64,000 nucleotides of DNA from Pseudomonadales bacterium (GCA_019634925.1 JAHCAL010000002.1:617280-681279), one strand, 5' to 3'; numbered from the stretch's first letter, positions 8,183 through 17,734 are shown. Notes: generated by a model from the sequence alone, not told the origin. Numbers and translations: made by a program.

Positions 8183-9629
8183 GTTCGACATCAATTTTGG
8201 CGAAATCCATCATCAGATTCGCCCTGCAGACGTCAGAGATTTCGATCGAATTACCGCTAGGGTGAGAAGGCGTTCTGCTCCCAACGCCGCCTATCAGACT
8301 TTTCAAGTCTGGCGCATAAGCCCACTGGGCGTCGAGTTGGTATGTGATGACTCCGCCTTGGCATTGGTACGCTCAGACCGAATAGATCTCGAGTTGACCG
8401 TGGCAGGACAGGTCAGTCATTTCGAGGGCCTAGTCGTCGATCTGATACGAGAGAATTCGGACATTACTCTCGCTGGGGTTCGGCTAAGCAATGCCTTGTC
8501 AGCGGCGCAATCGGAAGAAGACAAGCGCCGAAGTCCCCGCTGGCTCTGTAGCGAGGACTTCTACCCTACCTGCGTGTGCCCGACGCCCGGTCGATTCAAC
8601 GAATACATGTATTTCCAAGTTCGCGACATATCCCGCGAGGGGCTGCAACTGCTATGCAGCCTGCGAAACAAATACCTGATCCCTGGCATGGTATTGAATT
8701 TAACCACCAGCTTTCCGATGGTCGGGGAGATCACTATCCCGGTCCTCGTGAAGCGAATCGGCGTCAAATCGGAACGTGAGAAGGACTACCTTGTAGTCGG
8801 AACCGAATACCAAGATATCACCAAGACATCCAGAAACGTAATCGGTCAGTATCTTCTTCAGTTCAGTAACGTAGAAACCCTCGCCGATTTAAAAGAGGCC
8901 GGCTTCCTCGTCGCCTCAGTGGCACGCTCAACTGACTTCTATTTTCTGAAGTCCGAAAGCGACTATGAGGAAGTGCTCAAGCTACGCCTGATGGCACACC
9001 AGTCTGGAGGAACACTGGGACAGGATGCAAATCTCTACGAGATGAGTGATCGCTACGACTCAAACTCCCGGATCATCGTCGCCAAGCGGAAGGGGCGAAT
9101 CATCGGCTCCGCTAGAATCCACTATTCAGCGCTCGAAGACTCGCTCGAACACGAGAAGTACATTGAATGGCCAGCAACATTCCCTCGACGCGATAGCGTA
9201 CTTGAGATAACTCGTGTGTGCACACACCCTAACTTCAGGAGCAATGATCTTCTGGCAGCCATGCTCAAGTTTTTGGGCATAACCTGCTTTCAGCCGCAAC
9301 GACCCTGGGTGCTGGTGTCGTCCATCGACGCGTTGGTTCCCTTCTATCGCAAGATAGGGCTCCAAGCCAGCCCCTTTACCTACCAACACCCGATCTACTC
9401 TGGCCGGCAGAACATTCTACTAACCAATGCATTCGACATCTTGCTAGGTAGAGGCGTCAATCCGATCTACTGGAATGCGATCTGGAGGGAAGTTTATGAC
9501 TACCAACTGGACGCAGGATCCATTCGACCAACTGCCCTCGACAAGGCTCGAATACGAATCTATCGGTCTCTCGGACCCGTAGCCAACTTACTAGCAAACA
9601 TTTCTCGCAGACCAAGACAGGCGAAGTAG
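8133..9629 (+). CDS. Tandem PilZ plus FeeM-like N-acyltransferase fusion
   Basis: Of 498 residues, positions 40-120 look like a degenerate PilZ domain (RRR at 45-47, then ISPLG). Positions 130-215 form a canonical PilZ domain with RRSPR (132-136) and DISREG (165-170), the two halves of the c-di-GMP binding motif. Residues 260-460 resemble FeeM-type N-acyl amino acid synthases, which share a fold with LuxI acyl-homoserine lactone synthases; IIGSARIHYS and the EITRVCTHPNFR segment are the best landmarks. I infer a c-di-GMP-controlled enzyme that joins a fatty acyl group to an amine. The start overlaps the cyclase gene by 50 nt, suggesting translational coupling. Substrate specificity is unknown. 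Confidence 0.7.
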   Translation: MQHEVAPPPKGFFSRDRFDINFGEIHHQIRPADVRDFDRITARVRRRSAPNAAYQTFQVWRISPLGVELVCDDSALALVRSDRIDLELTVAGQVSHFEGLVVDLIRENSDITLAGVRLSNALSAAQSEEDKRRSPRWLCSEDFYPTCVCPTPGRFNEYMYFQVRDISREGLQLLCSLRNKYLIPGMVLNLTTSFPMVGEITIPVLVKRIGVKSEREKDYLVVGTEYQDITKTSRNVIGQYLLQFSNVETLADLKEAGFLVASVARSTDFYFLKSESDYEEVLKLRLMAHQSGGTLGQDANLYEMSDRYDSNSRIIVAKRKGRIIGSARIHYSALEDSLEHEKYIEWPATFPRRDSVLEITRVCTHPNFRSNDLLAAMLKFLGITCFQPQRPWVLVSSIDALVPFYRKIGLQASPFTYQHPIYSGRQNILLTNAFDILLGRGVNPIYWNAIWREVYDYQLDAGSIRPTALDKARIRIYRSLGPVANLLANISRRPRQAK

Positions 9630-9670
9630 AACCACTAGTTACGAACTAGACGCCTTCGCACCAACGAGGA

Positions 9671-11974
9671 GTGCAGCGAAACTTGTATTTGAGTTCGATT
9701 ATTGTACACCGCCGATTGGTGCTCATATGCGTCACCTTGGTAACCATCGTATTCGGCCTGGGCCTCTTGCGCCTGCAGGTGTCCACCGACAACCGAGTTT
9801 TCTATGGGCCGGACAACCCATATTTCGACACCTTCTTAGAGTTCGAGAGAACATTCACAACGAATGACAATATCGTATTCGTAGTACACGCGCCTTACTC
9901 AATCGAGAAGCATCCGTATCCCGATGCGATACGATGGCTAACCTCACAAGCGTTCGGGCTAGACAACGTTATTCGGGTGGATAGCTTGGCCAACTATCCT
10001 CATACTTCGAGCGACGGAGAATCGATCTCGGTTGATCCACTTCTTGACTGGGTGTGCCAGGCAAACACCGATTGCAGCCCGAATTTGGAATCAGCTTTAG
10101 AGCGCTCTCACCTGTTCAATAGACTCGTTAGCCCTGACCTCAAGTCTGCCGGGGTGATCGCTACCCTCTCGATTGAAAGAGGATCAGTCGGGCTCATAGA
10201 GTCGCTTCAGCACGATGCCCGCGACCTTGCCGCACGCTTCCGCGCACACTATCCCGATCTGGAGATCTATTTCACAGGCGGCGTCCCAATGATGGCAGCC
10301 TTTGCGGAGTCCACGGCTGAAGATCTTTCGATCTTGCTTCCGGCAGCACTGGTCACCATCTTCGTCTCGCTGATACTGGTCCTAGGAAGTACCCGCCTCG
10401 CAATTTCGTTGCTAGCCATTGGCGTGCTCACAAGCGTAATTGTCCTTGGCGTTGCGGGATGGCTAGGCCACGTAGTAAACAATGCCACGTCGATTAGCCC
10501 CGTCGTGATACTTACTCTAGTCGTTACTAGCGCGATGCATATTGCAGTGCACTTCTCCAATAACTTGATCAGCTCTACTCCACCCGAACCATCAAGCATT
10601 CAGGCTATCACATCAACCAAGGCCAACCTCGTTCCCATTCTAATTAGTTCAGCAACTTCAGCAGTTAGCCTGGCATCACTCGCATTTGTCGATTCGCCAC
10701 CGCTTCAGCAACTAGGAATCTTGGCGGCCGCCGGCGTAGTGGTCGGAGCCCTACTCACGCTTACAGTCTTTCCTGTAATGATGTCGTTTGTACCCCGCAT
10801 TAGATGGACGCCTTTGAGCCGCGGAATACAGCGATTAATCAATCGATACGCTCGCCACATAGAGATCTCGGGGCCTCCTGCGGCCATTGCTATCGCGCTG
10901 TTTTTGCTGGCCAGCCTTGGCCTTGCACGGCTTCAGATAGACGACGATTTTGTGAAATTCTTCGAAGAGTCTGTGGAGTTCCGGATTCAAACCGATCGAG
11001 CGACGGAGCTGCTCGCTGGACCTAACCACATAGAACTGGTCTTGGAAGCAGCGCCGGGTTCCACAGTATTCGATCCGAACTATCTTGCGCATCAATCCTA
11101 CGTCACCAGCTATCTCAGAGAGCAATCAATCGTCGCAAACGCTCATGCGTTCTCCGACGTTATGAACGATCTAGTCGATGCGTTCTATGACGACGTTTCG
11201 ATTGAAACGCTCAACGAGGATCAGCTTTCTCAGCTGTTTTTGATCTACGAACTGTCCCTTAGCGCAGGGCAAACCAACACAGATCTCGTGAGTGCTGATC
11301 AGCGCAAGGCAAGAATCTCAGTATTGCTGCGGGAAAGCACTTCGACCGACATTCAACGGCTTGAAAGTGATATCGACCATATGCATAAGAACTCTGGCAG
11401 CGGTTTATCACTAGTCATCACGGGCGAAAATATCCCGGTCGCCCACCTTTCCCGACTCAACATTTCTTCAATGCTGGTAGGAATTGGGTTCGCTTTGCTA
11501 TTCACGGCCGCGGTGATCGGCATTTACTTTCGCAGTATCAAACTCGGAATAGCAGCATTCTTGGCTACTACGGCTCCGGTCATCGCGGGCTTCGGTTTCT
11601 GGGGCTGGACCACTGACTCTATCGGATTGGCAGCGACCGCAATCATCGCCCTAACTGTTGGGGTCGTGGTCGATGACACCGCCCACTTCTTGCATCGATT
11701 TTTAGATGGCAGAAGCCGCCTCGGGCTTTCACCGATGGAAGCGGCAGCCTATGCGGCCCACAGAGTAGGCGCGGCGATTACTAGCACTAGCGTCGTGCTT
11801 GGATTGGGATTGGGACTGCTAATGCTCTCGAAGTTTCAGATCAATAGCATGTTCGGAGCGGTCGCGTGCCTAATCATCCTCATGGCGCTACTCTTCGACT
11901 TACTCATACTGCCGCGTCTAGCCGCGTGGGCCTCCCCTGACACGAACAGATCAGATCAGATGGACCATCAATGA
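9671..11974 (+). CDS. RND/MMPL-superfamily exporter (COG1033-like)
   Basis: A protein of up to 767 residues with one N-terminal membrane helix, a large periplasmic loop, a five-helix bundle, and a repeat of the same plan. This is the two-fold RND layout with about 12 membrane segments. The second bundle carries GVVVDDTAHFLHRFL, whose acidic pair is typical of proton-driven MMPL/HpnN-like lipid exporters. No membrane-fusion or outer-membrane partner is encoded alongside. Start is uncertain: GTG 9671 touches the GAGGA site, and TTG 9683 has better spacing. The stop overlaps the methyltransferase ATG (ATGA). I infer it exports the product made by its neighbours. Confidence 0.8.
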   Translation: MQRNLYLSSIIVHRRLVLICVTLVTIVFGLGLLRLQVSTDNRVFYGPDNPYFDTFLEFERTFTTNDNIVFVVHAPYSIEKHPYPDAIRWLTSQAFGLDNVIRVDSLANYPHTSSDGESISVDPLLDWVCQANTDCSPNLESALERSHLFNRLVSPDLKSAGVIATLSIERGSVGLIESLQHDARDLAARFRAHYPDLEIYFTGGVPMMAAFAESTAEDLSILLPAALVTIFVSLILVLGSTRLAISLLAIGVLTSVIVLGVAGWLGHVVNNATSISPVVILTLVVTSAMHIAVHFSNNLISSTPPEPSSIQAITSTKANLVPILISSATSAVSLASLAFVDSPPLQQLGILAAAGVVVGALLTLTVFPVMMSFVPRIRWTPLSRGIQRLINRYARHIEISGPPAAIAIALFLLASLGLARLQIDDDFVKFFEESVEFRIQTDRATELLAGPNHIELVLEAAPGSTVFDPNYLAHQSYVTSYLREQSIVANAHAFSDVMNDLVDAFYDDVSIETLNEDQLSQLFLIYELSLSAGQTNTDLVSADQRKARISVLLRESTSTDIQRLESDIDHMHKNSGSGLSLVITGENIPVAHLSRLNISSMLVGIGFALLFTAAVIGIYFRSIKLGIAAFLATTAPVIAGFGFWGWTTDSIGLAATAIIALTVGVVVDDTAHFLHRFLDGRSRLGLSPMEAAAYAAHRVGAAITSTSVVLGLGLGLLMLSKFQINSMFGAVACLIILMALLFDLLILPRLAAWASPDTNRSDQMDHQ

Positions 11975-12741
11975 AGGACGACCCCGGGTTGCCAACCACT
12001 TTCGATTCATCTGCAATCGCGAAAGATGAGATGAATTGGGACGCATATGCTGAACACTACGACCTGATGTGCGCATTGAACCCAGCGTATCAGGAGAACA
12101 TCAATCTGTTACTGGAACGTCTTAGAAGCTGGCAGTTGCCAAGCACATCGACAATCTGTGACGTCGGTGCCGGGACCGGAAACTATATCTGCGCAATGGC
12201 GGATCAGTTCCCTGACGGAGCCATCTTTCACATCGATTTCGACGCGCGAATGAATGAACTGGCGCAGCAAAAATACCTTGAGCGAGGCATCAAGAACGTT
12301 CAGATCCTTCAGGACCACATCCTCAACATAGACCTCCCAAAATCGAGCGTTGACCTGGTCATCTGCATCAACTCAATCTATGCGATCAGCCCTCAAAAGT
12401 CGGTCTTGGAAAAGGCCCATGAGTGGCTGAAGCCTCGAGGGCGACTTTTCGCAATTGACTTCGGACGCAAGCAACGGACACTCGATTGGGCCATCTATCT
12501 TTTCCGTGAATCCTTGAAGTCTGGCGAAGTTGGTCGTTATGCGAAGGGTTTGATCGAGGCGAGAGAGGTGATGAAGCAGAACCGCCAAAGCACCAAGGGC
12601 CAGAAGTCTGGTCGATATTGGCTTCACTCCACTGACGATTTTGGAAAAAGCATCGCGGATGCGGGATTCGAGATTGAGGAACTATTTGCGTGCTATCGGG
12701 GCTACGCTGACCTTGCGGTCTGCCGACCTTTGAGCAACTGA
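11971..12741 (+). CDS. Class I SAM-dependent methyltransferase
   Basis: The protein has 256 residues. Motif I is CDVGAGTGNY at residues 63-72, followed by the acidic strand end IDFDARM and the LVICINSIYAI motif-IV region. It starts inside the stop codon of the exporter gene, so the two are translationally coupled. The family methylates small molecules, lipids or proteins with S-adenosylmethionine. In this context I infer tailoring of the acylated metabolite, but nothing in the sequence fixes the acceptor. Composition is AT-rich like the rest of the block. Confidence 0.75.
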   Translation: MKDDPGLPTTFDSSAIAKDEMNWDAYAEHYDLMCALNPAYQENINLLLERLRSWQLPSTSTICDVGAGTGNYICAMADQFPDGAIFHIDFDARMNELAQQKYLERGIKNVQILQDHILNIDLPKSSVDLVICINSIYAISPQKSVLEKAHEWLKPRGRLFAIDFGRKQRTLDWAIYLFRESLKSGEVGRYAKGLIEAREVMKQNRQSTKGQKSGRYWLHSTDDFGKSIADAGFEIEELFACYRGYADLAVCRPLSN

Positions 12742-12770
12742 AACATCTAGTCATCATCTGGCGTGCTCAG

Positions 12771-14108
12771 ATGCGCAGAGCGCGAACGAACACCATAGCC
12801 AATAGGCTACGAGAAGCAGCCGGTCGAAGTCTTCGTTACAGTGAAAGGCATCTAGACCTATTGGCCTACATCGCAGTCCTAGTCATTCCAGCCACTACCA
12901 TAGTCGAGCACTACGTTGCGGATCCAGAGTTCAACACCATCTACATTCGGTCATTCGCCGGCTTGGTTGGATCCATCATACTTTTTCGCAAACGGTTGCC
13001 AAAGCTCCTGCGCGACAATTTCGACTTGGTTTGGATCGCAATTGCGACGGTGGTACTGCCATTCTGTTTCGGCTTGATCCTCACACTAAACGCCGCATTG
13101 ACCGAGCCAGGCTCCTCTTTTTCACCCATCTGGATCTACCAATACTTGGTAGCCCTATTTATCTTTGTACAGTTGCTACACAGCGCATACTTGGCCGCAG
13201 TGCTGTGGATCGTCGCCACATTGGTTCTGACAACCGCGCTCGTCGTAGTAGCTGATCCAAACCTAATCGCGCTTAAGGAGGCCTGGGTCCTGCCTCTTCC
13301 CGTCTACTTGACCGCGTTGATAGTCGGTAGCCTTGCCAATAGAAATGTGCAAATGGTGGAGAGTGAGAAGCTCAAAGCCGCGTCTGCAATCGGAAGCAAT
13401 ATCGCGCACGAACTCCGCACCCCCTTAGCAAGCATAAGAATTCTGTCACGCGCGATACAAAAATATCTGCCCGTACTTGTTGATACATATCAAAAGGCTC
13501 TCGAAAGATCACAAGCAACCGCAGGAATCGGATGGAATCAAGTTGCTGAGCTTAGAATGGTATGCAAAACCATTGAGGGCGAAGTTGATTATTCGAACAC
13601 GATAATCAACATCTTGCTTGAAAACACATCGAACGCTCCAATCGAGTCACGAAATGCTACGGAGTTTGCTGCTTCGCAAGCAATTGCCGAAGCAGCGAAG
13701 AGATATCCCTTCAACAACTCAAGCGAACAGCAACTTTTAGAAGTCTATATTCACAACGACTTCCTTGTTCGGGCACCGTACGTACTGATAGTCCATGTCT
13801 TGTTCAACCTCATCAAGAATGGAGTGCTCTACGGTCGTAGCGCTCCAAGTGGCATGATCCGCATATTCACCGGAAGGTCTCGTGGGCGGAATTCGATAAT
13901 CGTCACTGACAATGGAGCAGGCATCTCCGAGTCTTTGAAGCTGAAGGTCTTCGACCGCTTCTTCACCACAACCGAAGCCGGCCAAGGCGCGGGCATCGGA
14001 CTCAGCTTCTGCAAAATGGTGATGGAAGGGATCGGCGGCGAGATTCAGTGCGACTCGCGCGAAGGGGAGTACACGACGTTCCGCCTGCTGTTTCCCGAGA
14101 TCAACTGA
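12771..14108 (+). CDS. CqsS/LqsS-like six-TM sensor histidine kinase
   Basis: Of 445 residues, about 30-190 contain six membrane segments. The catalytic part has an H-box with H213 (NIAHELRTPLASIR), an N-box with N346 (LFNLIKNG), and the ATP-lid motifs DNGAG (380-384) and GAGIGLSF (407-413). The membrane block, including a LPFCFGLILTLN helix and the short linker straight into the H-box, recalls the autoinducer sensors CqsS and LqsS. Unlike CqsS there is no receiver domain, and no response regulator is encoded nearby. It ends the AT-rich block; its stop overlaps the convergent amidohydrolase stop by 3 bp. Ligand and partner are unknown. Confidence 0.75.
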   Translation: MRRARTNTIANRLREAAGRSLRYSERHLDLLAYIAVLVIPATTIVEHYVADPEFNTIYIRSFAGLVGSIILFRKRLPKLLRDNFDLVWIAIATVVLPFCFGLILTLNAALTEPGSSFSPIWIYQYLVALFIFVQLLHSAYLAAVLWIVATLVLTTALVVVADPNLIALKEAWVLPLPVYLTALIVGSLANRNVQMVESEKLKAASAIGSNIAHELRTPLASIRILSRAIQKYLPVLVDTYQKALERSQATAGIGWNQVAELRMVCKTIEGEVDYSNTIINILLENTSNAPIESRNATEFAASQAIAEAAKRYPFNNSSEQQLLEVYIHNDFLVRAPYVLIVHVLFNLIKNGVLYGRSAPSGMIRIFTGRSRGRNSIIVTDNGAGISESLKLKVFDRFFTTTEAGQGAGIGLSFCKMVMEGIGGEIQCDSREGEYTTFRLLFPEIN

Positions 14109-15183
14109 TTCCAAATACCCGCGTCGCGTTTTCGGCCAGCTGCGGCCAGCGCTTCGGCAGGTGATCGTCGACCTTCAAAGCGTCCACGTGTGGGTAATCG
14201 GACCCCCACATGATCCTGTCTTCTCCCACGAGATTCAGCGCCATGTCGATCGTGCGTTCGCCCTGCTCGGCGACGAAGTAGCAGTTGCTGCGTATGTATT
14301 CGCTTGGGCGCCGGGGCAGCGCAACCAGTTGCCGCAAAGCGTCGAACTTCGCATCGAGCCGATCCATCAGGTACGGGGCGTATCCGCATCCCGCTTCCAC
14401 GCTGACGATCTTGAGCTTGGGGAATCGCTCGAAGAGCTGGTCGACGATCACGCTCGTCATCGCGGGGATCAACTGGCCGGTTGCGCCGAGTCCGAATCCG
14501 AACACCGGCCCCGGTGAGGTTGCATGCCATGCCGCGAACGGGATCGCGGCACCTTCGAAGCGCACGATCACGTGAAAGCAGCCGGGAATTTCCGCCTCTT
14601 CGCACAGCCGCCAGATCGGGTCGAAACGGGTCGATCCCGGCCGGTGGCCGTCGACCGTTTCGGGCGGCACGAACAGCCCCCGGAATCCTGCCTTGATGCA
14701 CTGCCGCAGCTCACGCGCCGCCTCGTCGACGTCGCGCCAGTTGACCAGCGCGATCGGGGCGAATCGACCCGGTACCGTTTCGCAGAATTCCCGCGCCCAG
14801 TTGTTGTAGGCGCGGCAATAGGCGTTGGCCAGATCCTGGTCCTCGGTCGGGAACGGCAGAATGCTGATGGTCGGGAAGATGACCGAGCTCGATATACCCC
14901 ACTGGTCCATGCGGGCGGCCCGGGCGCGCGGATCGTACGAATCGGGCGGATTGTCGAAACGGTAGGAAAGGCGCCCGGAAAAGAGCTCGGCCTTGTCGGC
15001 CTCTGCACCGCCAAGACCGGCAACCACACCCTCCAGCACCACCTTTTCGCCGATGATCAGGCGCTCGCGGCCTTCGCTCTCCTCTATCCGGATCGCACGA
15101 TCACGGTAATCCGCCTCGAGGTAGTCCTGCCAGAGCGTTGCCGGCTCGAGAATGTGCGCGTCGCAATCGATGATCGATGACAT
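14101..15183 (-). CDS. Amidohydrolase 2 family (ACMSD-like) metal hydrolase/decarboxylase
   Basis: A 360-residue protein. ATG 15183 (MSSIIDCDAH) is chosen over a longer frame because GGGGAG precedes it, and the D-x-D/H metal motif DCDAH then falls at the extreme N-terminus, as in PF04909 proteins. Other family marks are WGSDYPHVDAL near the C-terminus and VSVEAGCGYAPYL. Members hydrolyse or decarboxylate aromatic and related compounds in the cytoplasm. The exact reaction is unknown. GC content returns to the host level here. Confidence 0.8.
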   Translation of the reverse strand: MSSIIDCDAHILEPATLWQDYLEADYRDRAIRIEESEGRERLIIGEKVVLEGVVAGLGGAEADKAELFSGRLSYRFDNPPDSYDPRARAARMDQWGISSSVIFPTISILPFPTEDQDLANAYCRAYNNWAREFCETVPGRFAPIALVNWRDVDEAARELRQCIKAGFRGLFVPPETVDGHRPGSTRFDPIWRLCEEAEIPGCFHVIVRFEGAAIPFAAWHATSPGPVFGFGLGATGQLIPAMTSVIVDQLFERFPKLKIVSVEAGCGYAPYLMDRLDAKFDALRQLVALPRRPSEYIRSNCYFVAEQGERTIDMALNLVGEDRIMWGSDYPHVDALKVDDHLPKRWPQLAENATRVFGIS

Positions 15184-15369
15184 GTGTACTGCTCCCCTGC
15201 TGCAAGGCTGTCCGATCGATCCGCCCGGTGCCACGGCCCGGCGAAAATCTGTTCGGCTTGATCGTAGTCGACGCGTCCGGATAGGGGAAGGAAGACAGAC
15301 AGGATCAGCGCCACCTTTTCGACAGCACCGACACTCCCTAAACTTGCCCGTCACTCTCCGAAGTACCCC

Positions 15370-16701
15370 ATGAGCGCACGCGACCTCACGCAGGATTCGG
15401 TTCCGCGATCGCTGTTTCGCCTGACTGCACCGATGATGATCGGCGTATCGAGCAACATCGTCGTGTCGATGTTCGAGATTGCGTTCATCGGCCAGCTGGG
15501 CACCCAGCAGCTCGCCGCCATCACTTTTACGTTTCCGCTGGTGATGATGCTGACCAGCATTGCGCTCGGCATCGGGATCGGTACGTCGTCCGTCATCGCG
15601 CGCGGGGTCGGGTCAGGCGCGGGTGACGACGCTCGACGCCTGGGCACGCACAGCCTGCTGCTGGTGGCCGGGGCCACGCTTGCGCTGTCGGCGATCGGCT
15701 GGGCGACCATCAACCCCGTGTTCACCGCGCTCGGCGCAACGCCCGAGGTCCTGGTGCACATTCATCGCTATCTGGATATCTACTATCCCGGCGTCGTGCT
15801 CATGACGCTGACCATGGTTGCGGGCAACGTCATGCGCGCCAACGGCAGCGCGAACATACCGGGCCTGGTGATGACGCTGGGGGCGCTGGTCAACCTGGTG
15901 CTGAATCCGATACTCATTTTCGGCTGGTTCGGCCTGCCGCGCATGGAACTCGCCGGCGCCGCGACCGCATCGGTCGTCACCCGGGCCGGTACGGCTGCCG
16001 TACTGCTCTACTACGTCGCGCGCGGCAACATGGTGTTGGTGCGGGCGGTTACCAACGGGTTCCTCGATTCCTGCCGCCGCATCCTTCACGTCGGCCTGCC
16101 GGCCATGGCCACCCAGCTGATCGGGCCCGTCTCGGCCGCCGTGGTGACGCGGCTGCTGGCCGGTCACGGGGAAGTCGTCGTGGCGGGGTATGGCGTCGCC
16201 ACGCGGGTCGAATCGGTCGCCGTCATGCTGCTGTTTGCCCTTTCCGGTAGCATCGGACCGTTCATTGGCCAGAACTGGGGCGCCAAGCGGCCCGAGCGGG
16301 TTGCAGAGGGGCTTCGGGTGAGCTATCAGTTCTGTATCGCCTGGGGGATCGTCGCGGCGCTGCCGATGATATTCTTCGGACGGACGATCGCCGGCTGGAT
16401 CGACCACTCACCGACGGTCGTGGATACGGCCGCGTTCTATCTCGCGGTGGTGCCGTGGAGCTACGGTCTGTGGGGCATACTCATGATGACGTCGGCTTCG
16501 TTCAACGCGCTGGGCAAGCCTATTCCGTCGACGATTCTGTCGTTCACGCGCATGTTCCTCCTGTACATCCCGCTTGCCCTGCTGCTGAACGGCATCTTCG
16601 GCTACCAGGGAATCTTCGTGGCGACGGCGGTTAGCAATGCGCTGATGGGTATTCTCGGATTTCTCTGGTTCCGGCGCGCCTTCCCCCTGCATGCTCGCTA
16701 G
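15370..16701 (+). CDS. MATE-family multidrug/metabolite efflux protein
   Basis: The 443-residue protein begins SLFRLTAPMMIGVSSN and runs through about 12 hydrophobic segments, the usual MATE length and topology. The LYIPLALLLNGIFGYQGIF segment near the C-terminus is also typical. These inner-membrane antiporters expel organic cations or metabolites using Na+ or H+. The last 11 bases overlap the acyltransferase gene, so they form an operon. Substrate is not predictable. Confidence 0.85.
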   Translation: MSARDLTQDSVPRSLFRLTAPMMIGVSSNIVVSMFEIAFIGQLGTQQLAAITFTFPLVMMLTSIALGIGIGTSSVIARGVGSGAGDDARRLGTHSLLLVAGATLALSAIGWATINPVFTALGATPEVLVHIHRYLDIYYPGVVLMTLTMVAGNVMRANGSANIPGLVMTLGALVNLVLNPILIFGWFGLPRMELAGAATASVVTRAGTAAVLLYYVARGNMVLVRAVTNGFLDSCRRILHVGLPAMATQLIGPVSAAVVTRLLAGHGEVVVAGYGVATRVESVAVMLLFALSGSIGPFIGQNWGAKRPERVAEGLRVSYQFCIAWGIVAALPMIFFGRTIAGWIDHSPTVVDTAAFYLAVVPWSYGLWGILMMTSASFNALGKPIPSTILSFTRMFLLYIPLALLLNGIFGYQGIFVATAVSNALMGILGFLWFRRAFPLHAR

Positions 16702-17701
16702 GCGCCTGATCACCGTTCCGCTCTTCGTCGCTGCGACGCTGCTGGTGACGGCACTGCTGCCGCTGCTCTTGATCGTGGCGCTCGTTCTGCGGACCCTGCC
16801 GGCCACGCGCGGCGCCCTGCCCACCCTGCTGTTCGTGTGCAGCTATCTCTGGTGCGAGACGATCGGGATTTTCAGCGCCGCCTGGATCTACGTCCGCCAT
16901 CGTCAACCCGCGGACTTTCTCGATGCAAACTATCGGCTCCAGGGTTGGTGGGCGAATGCGCTCAAGGTCTCTGCCGAGCGCCTGTTCCGTCTGCGCTTCG
17001 AAATCACCGGCGAAGCCGCGCTCGACGGCCAGGGCGCACTCATGCTGCCCCGCCACGCCAGCATCGCCGACACGGTGATACCGATGGTCTTCTACGCCAT
17101 TCCGTACGGCATCCGGCTGCGCTACGTCCTCAAGAACGAACTGCTGATCGATCCCTGTCTCGACATCGTCGGCAATCGACTGCCGAACTTCTTCGTGGAC
17201 CGGGGTGGCGAGGACAGCGAGCGCGCACGCATCGGCGTGGCGCGTCTGCTCGATGGGCTGCGCCCGGACGAGGGCGTGCTCATCTACCCCGAGGGAACCC
17301 GTTTCTCACCCGGGAAGCGCGCCGCACTCCGGGCACGATACAGTGACTCGCCGGACCTGAACGCCCAGCTGGACCGCTGGGAGGTCGTTCTGCCACCGCG
17401 ACTCGGCGGGACACTCGCGATGCTAGGCAACAATCCCGGGCGCGACCTCGTGTTCTGTGCGCACGCGGGCTTCGAAGGCTCGAGCCACTTCAGCAACCTG
17501 ATCAACGGCTCCTGGGTCGGCGCCCGGATCCGGGTTCACTTCTGGCGGATACCCTTCGGTGAGATCCCTGCCGGACGGGACGCGAGCAGGGAGTTTCTGT
17601 TCCGGCAATGGGATCGGATGCAGGACACCGTGCGGGCGCTGACCGCCGGGCGCCCGGCGCCTGATCCGTCCGTGCCGTACCGGGAGCCGGACTGGCCCTG
17701 A
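16691..17701 (+). CDS. PlsC-like glycerophosphate/lysophospholipid acyltransferase
   Basis: A 336-residue membrane-associated acyltransferase with two N-terminal hydrophobic segments. It has the H-x4-D catalytic motif as RHASIAD (H near residue 122) and the substrate motif YPEGTRF near residue 200. These define the PlsC/LPLAT family, which acylates lysophosphatidic acid or related lysolipids. It overlaps the MATE gene by 11 nt. It is longer than typical PlsC (about 240 aa), so it may act on a different lipid. Confidence 0.8.
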   Translation: MLARRLITVPLFVAATLLVTALLPLLLIVALVLRTLPATRGALPTLLFVCSYLWCETIGIFSAAWIYVRHRQPADFLDANYRLQGWWANALKVSAERLFRLRFEITGEAALDGQGALMLPRHASIADTVIPMVFYAIPYGIRLRYVLKNELLIDPCLDIVGNRLPNFFVDRGGEDSERARIGVARLLDGLRPDEGVLIYPEGTRFSPGKRAALRARYSDSPDLNAQLDRWEVVLPPRLGGTLAMLGNNPGRDLVFCAHAGFEGSSHFSNLINGSWVGARIRVHFWRIPFGEIPAGRDASREFLFRQWDRMQDTVRALTAGRPAPDPSVPYREPDWP

Positions 17702-17734
17702 GGTGGGGCCGTGCTTCGGACTCGCCCTCGTCGA

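Noticed and set aside
14101..15183. Amidohydrolase start at 15354
   Set aside because: The extension is arginine-rich and non-coding in character; ATG 15183 has a GGGGAG site and puts the metal motif at the family position.
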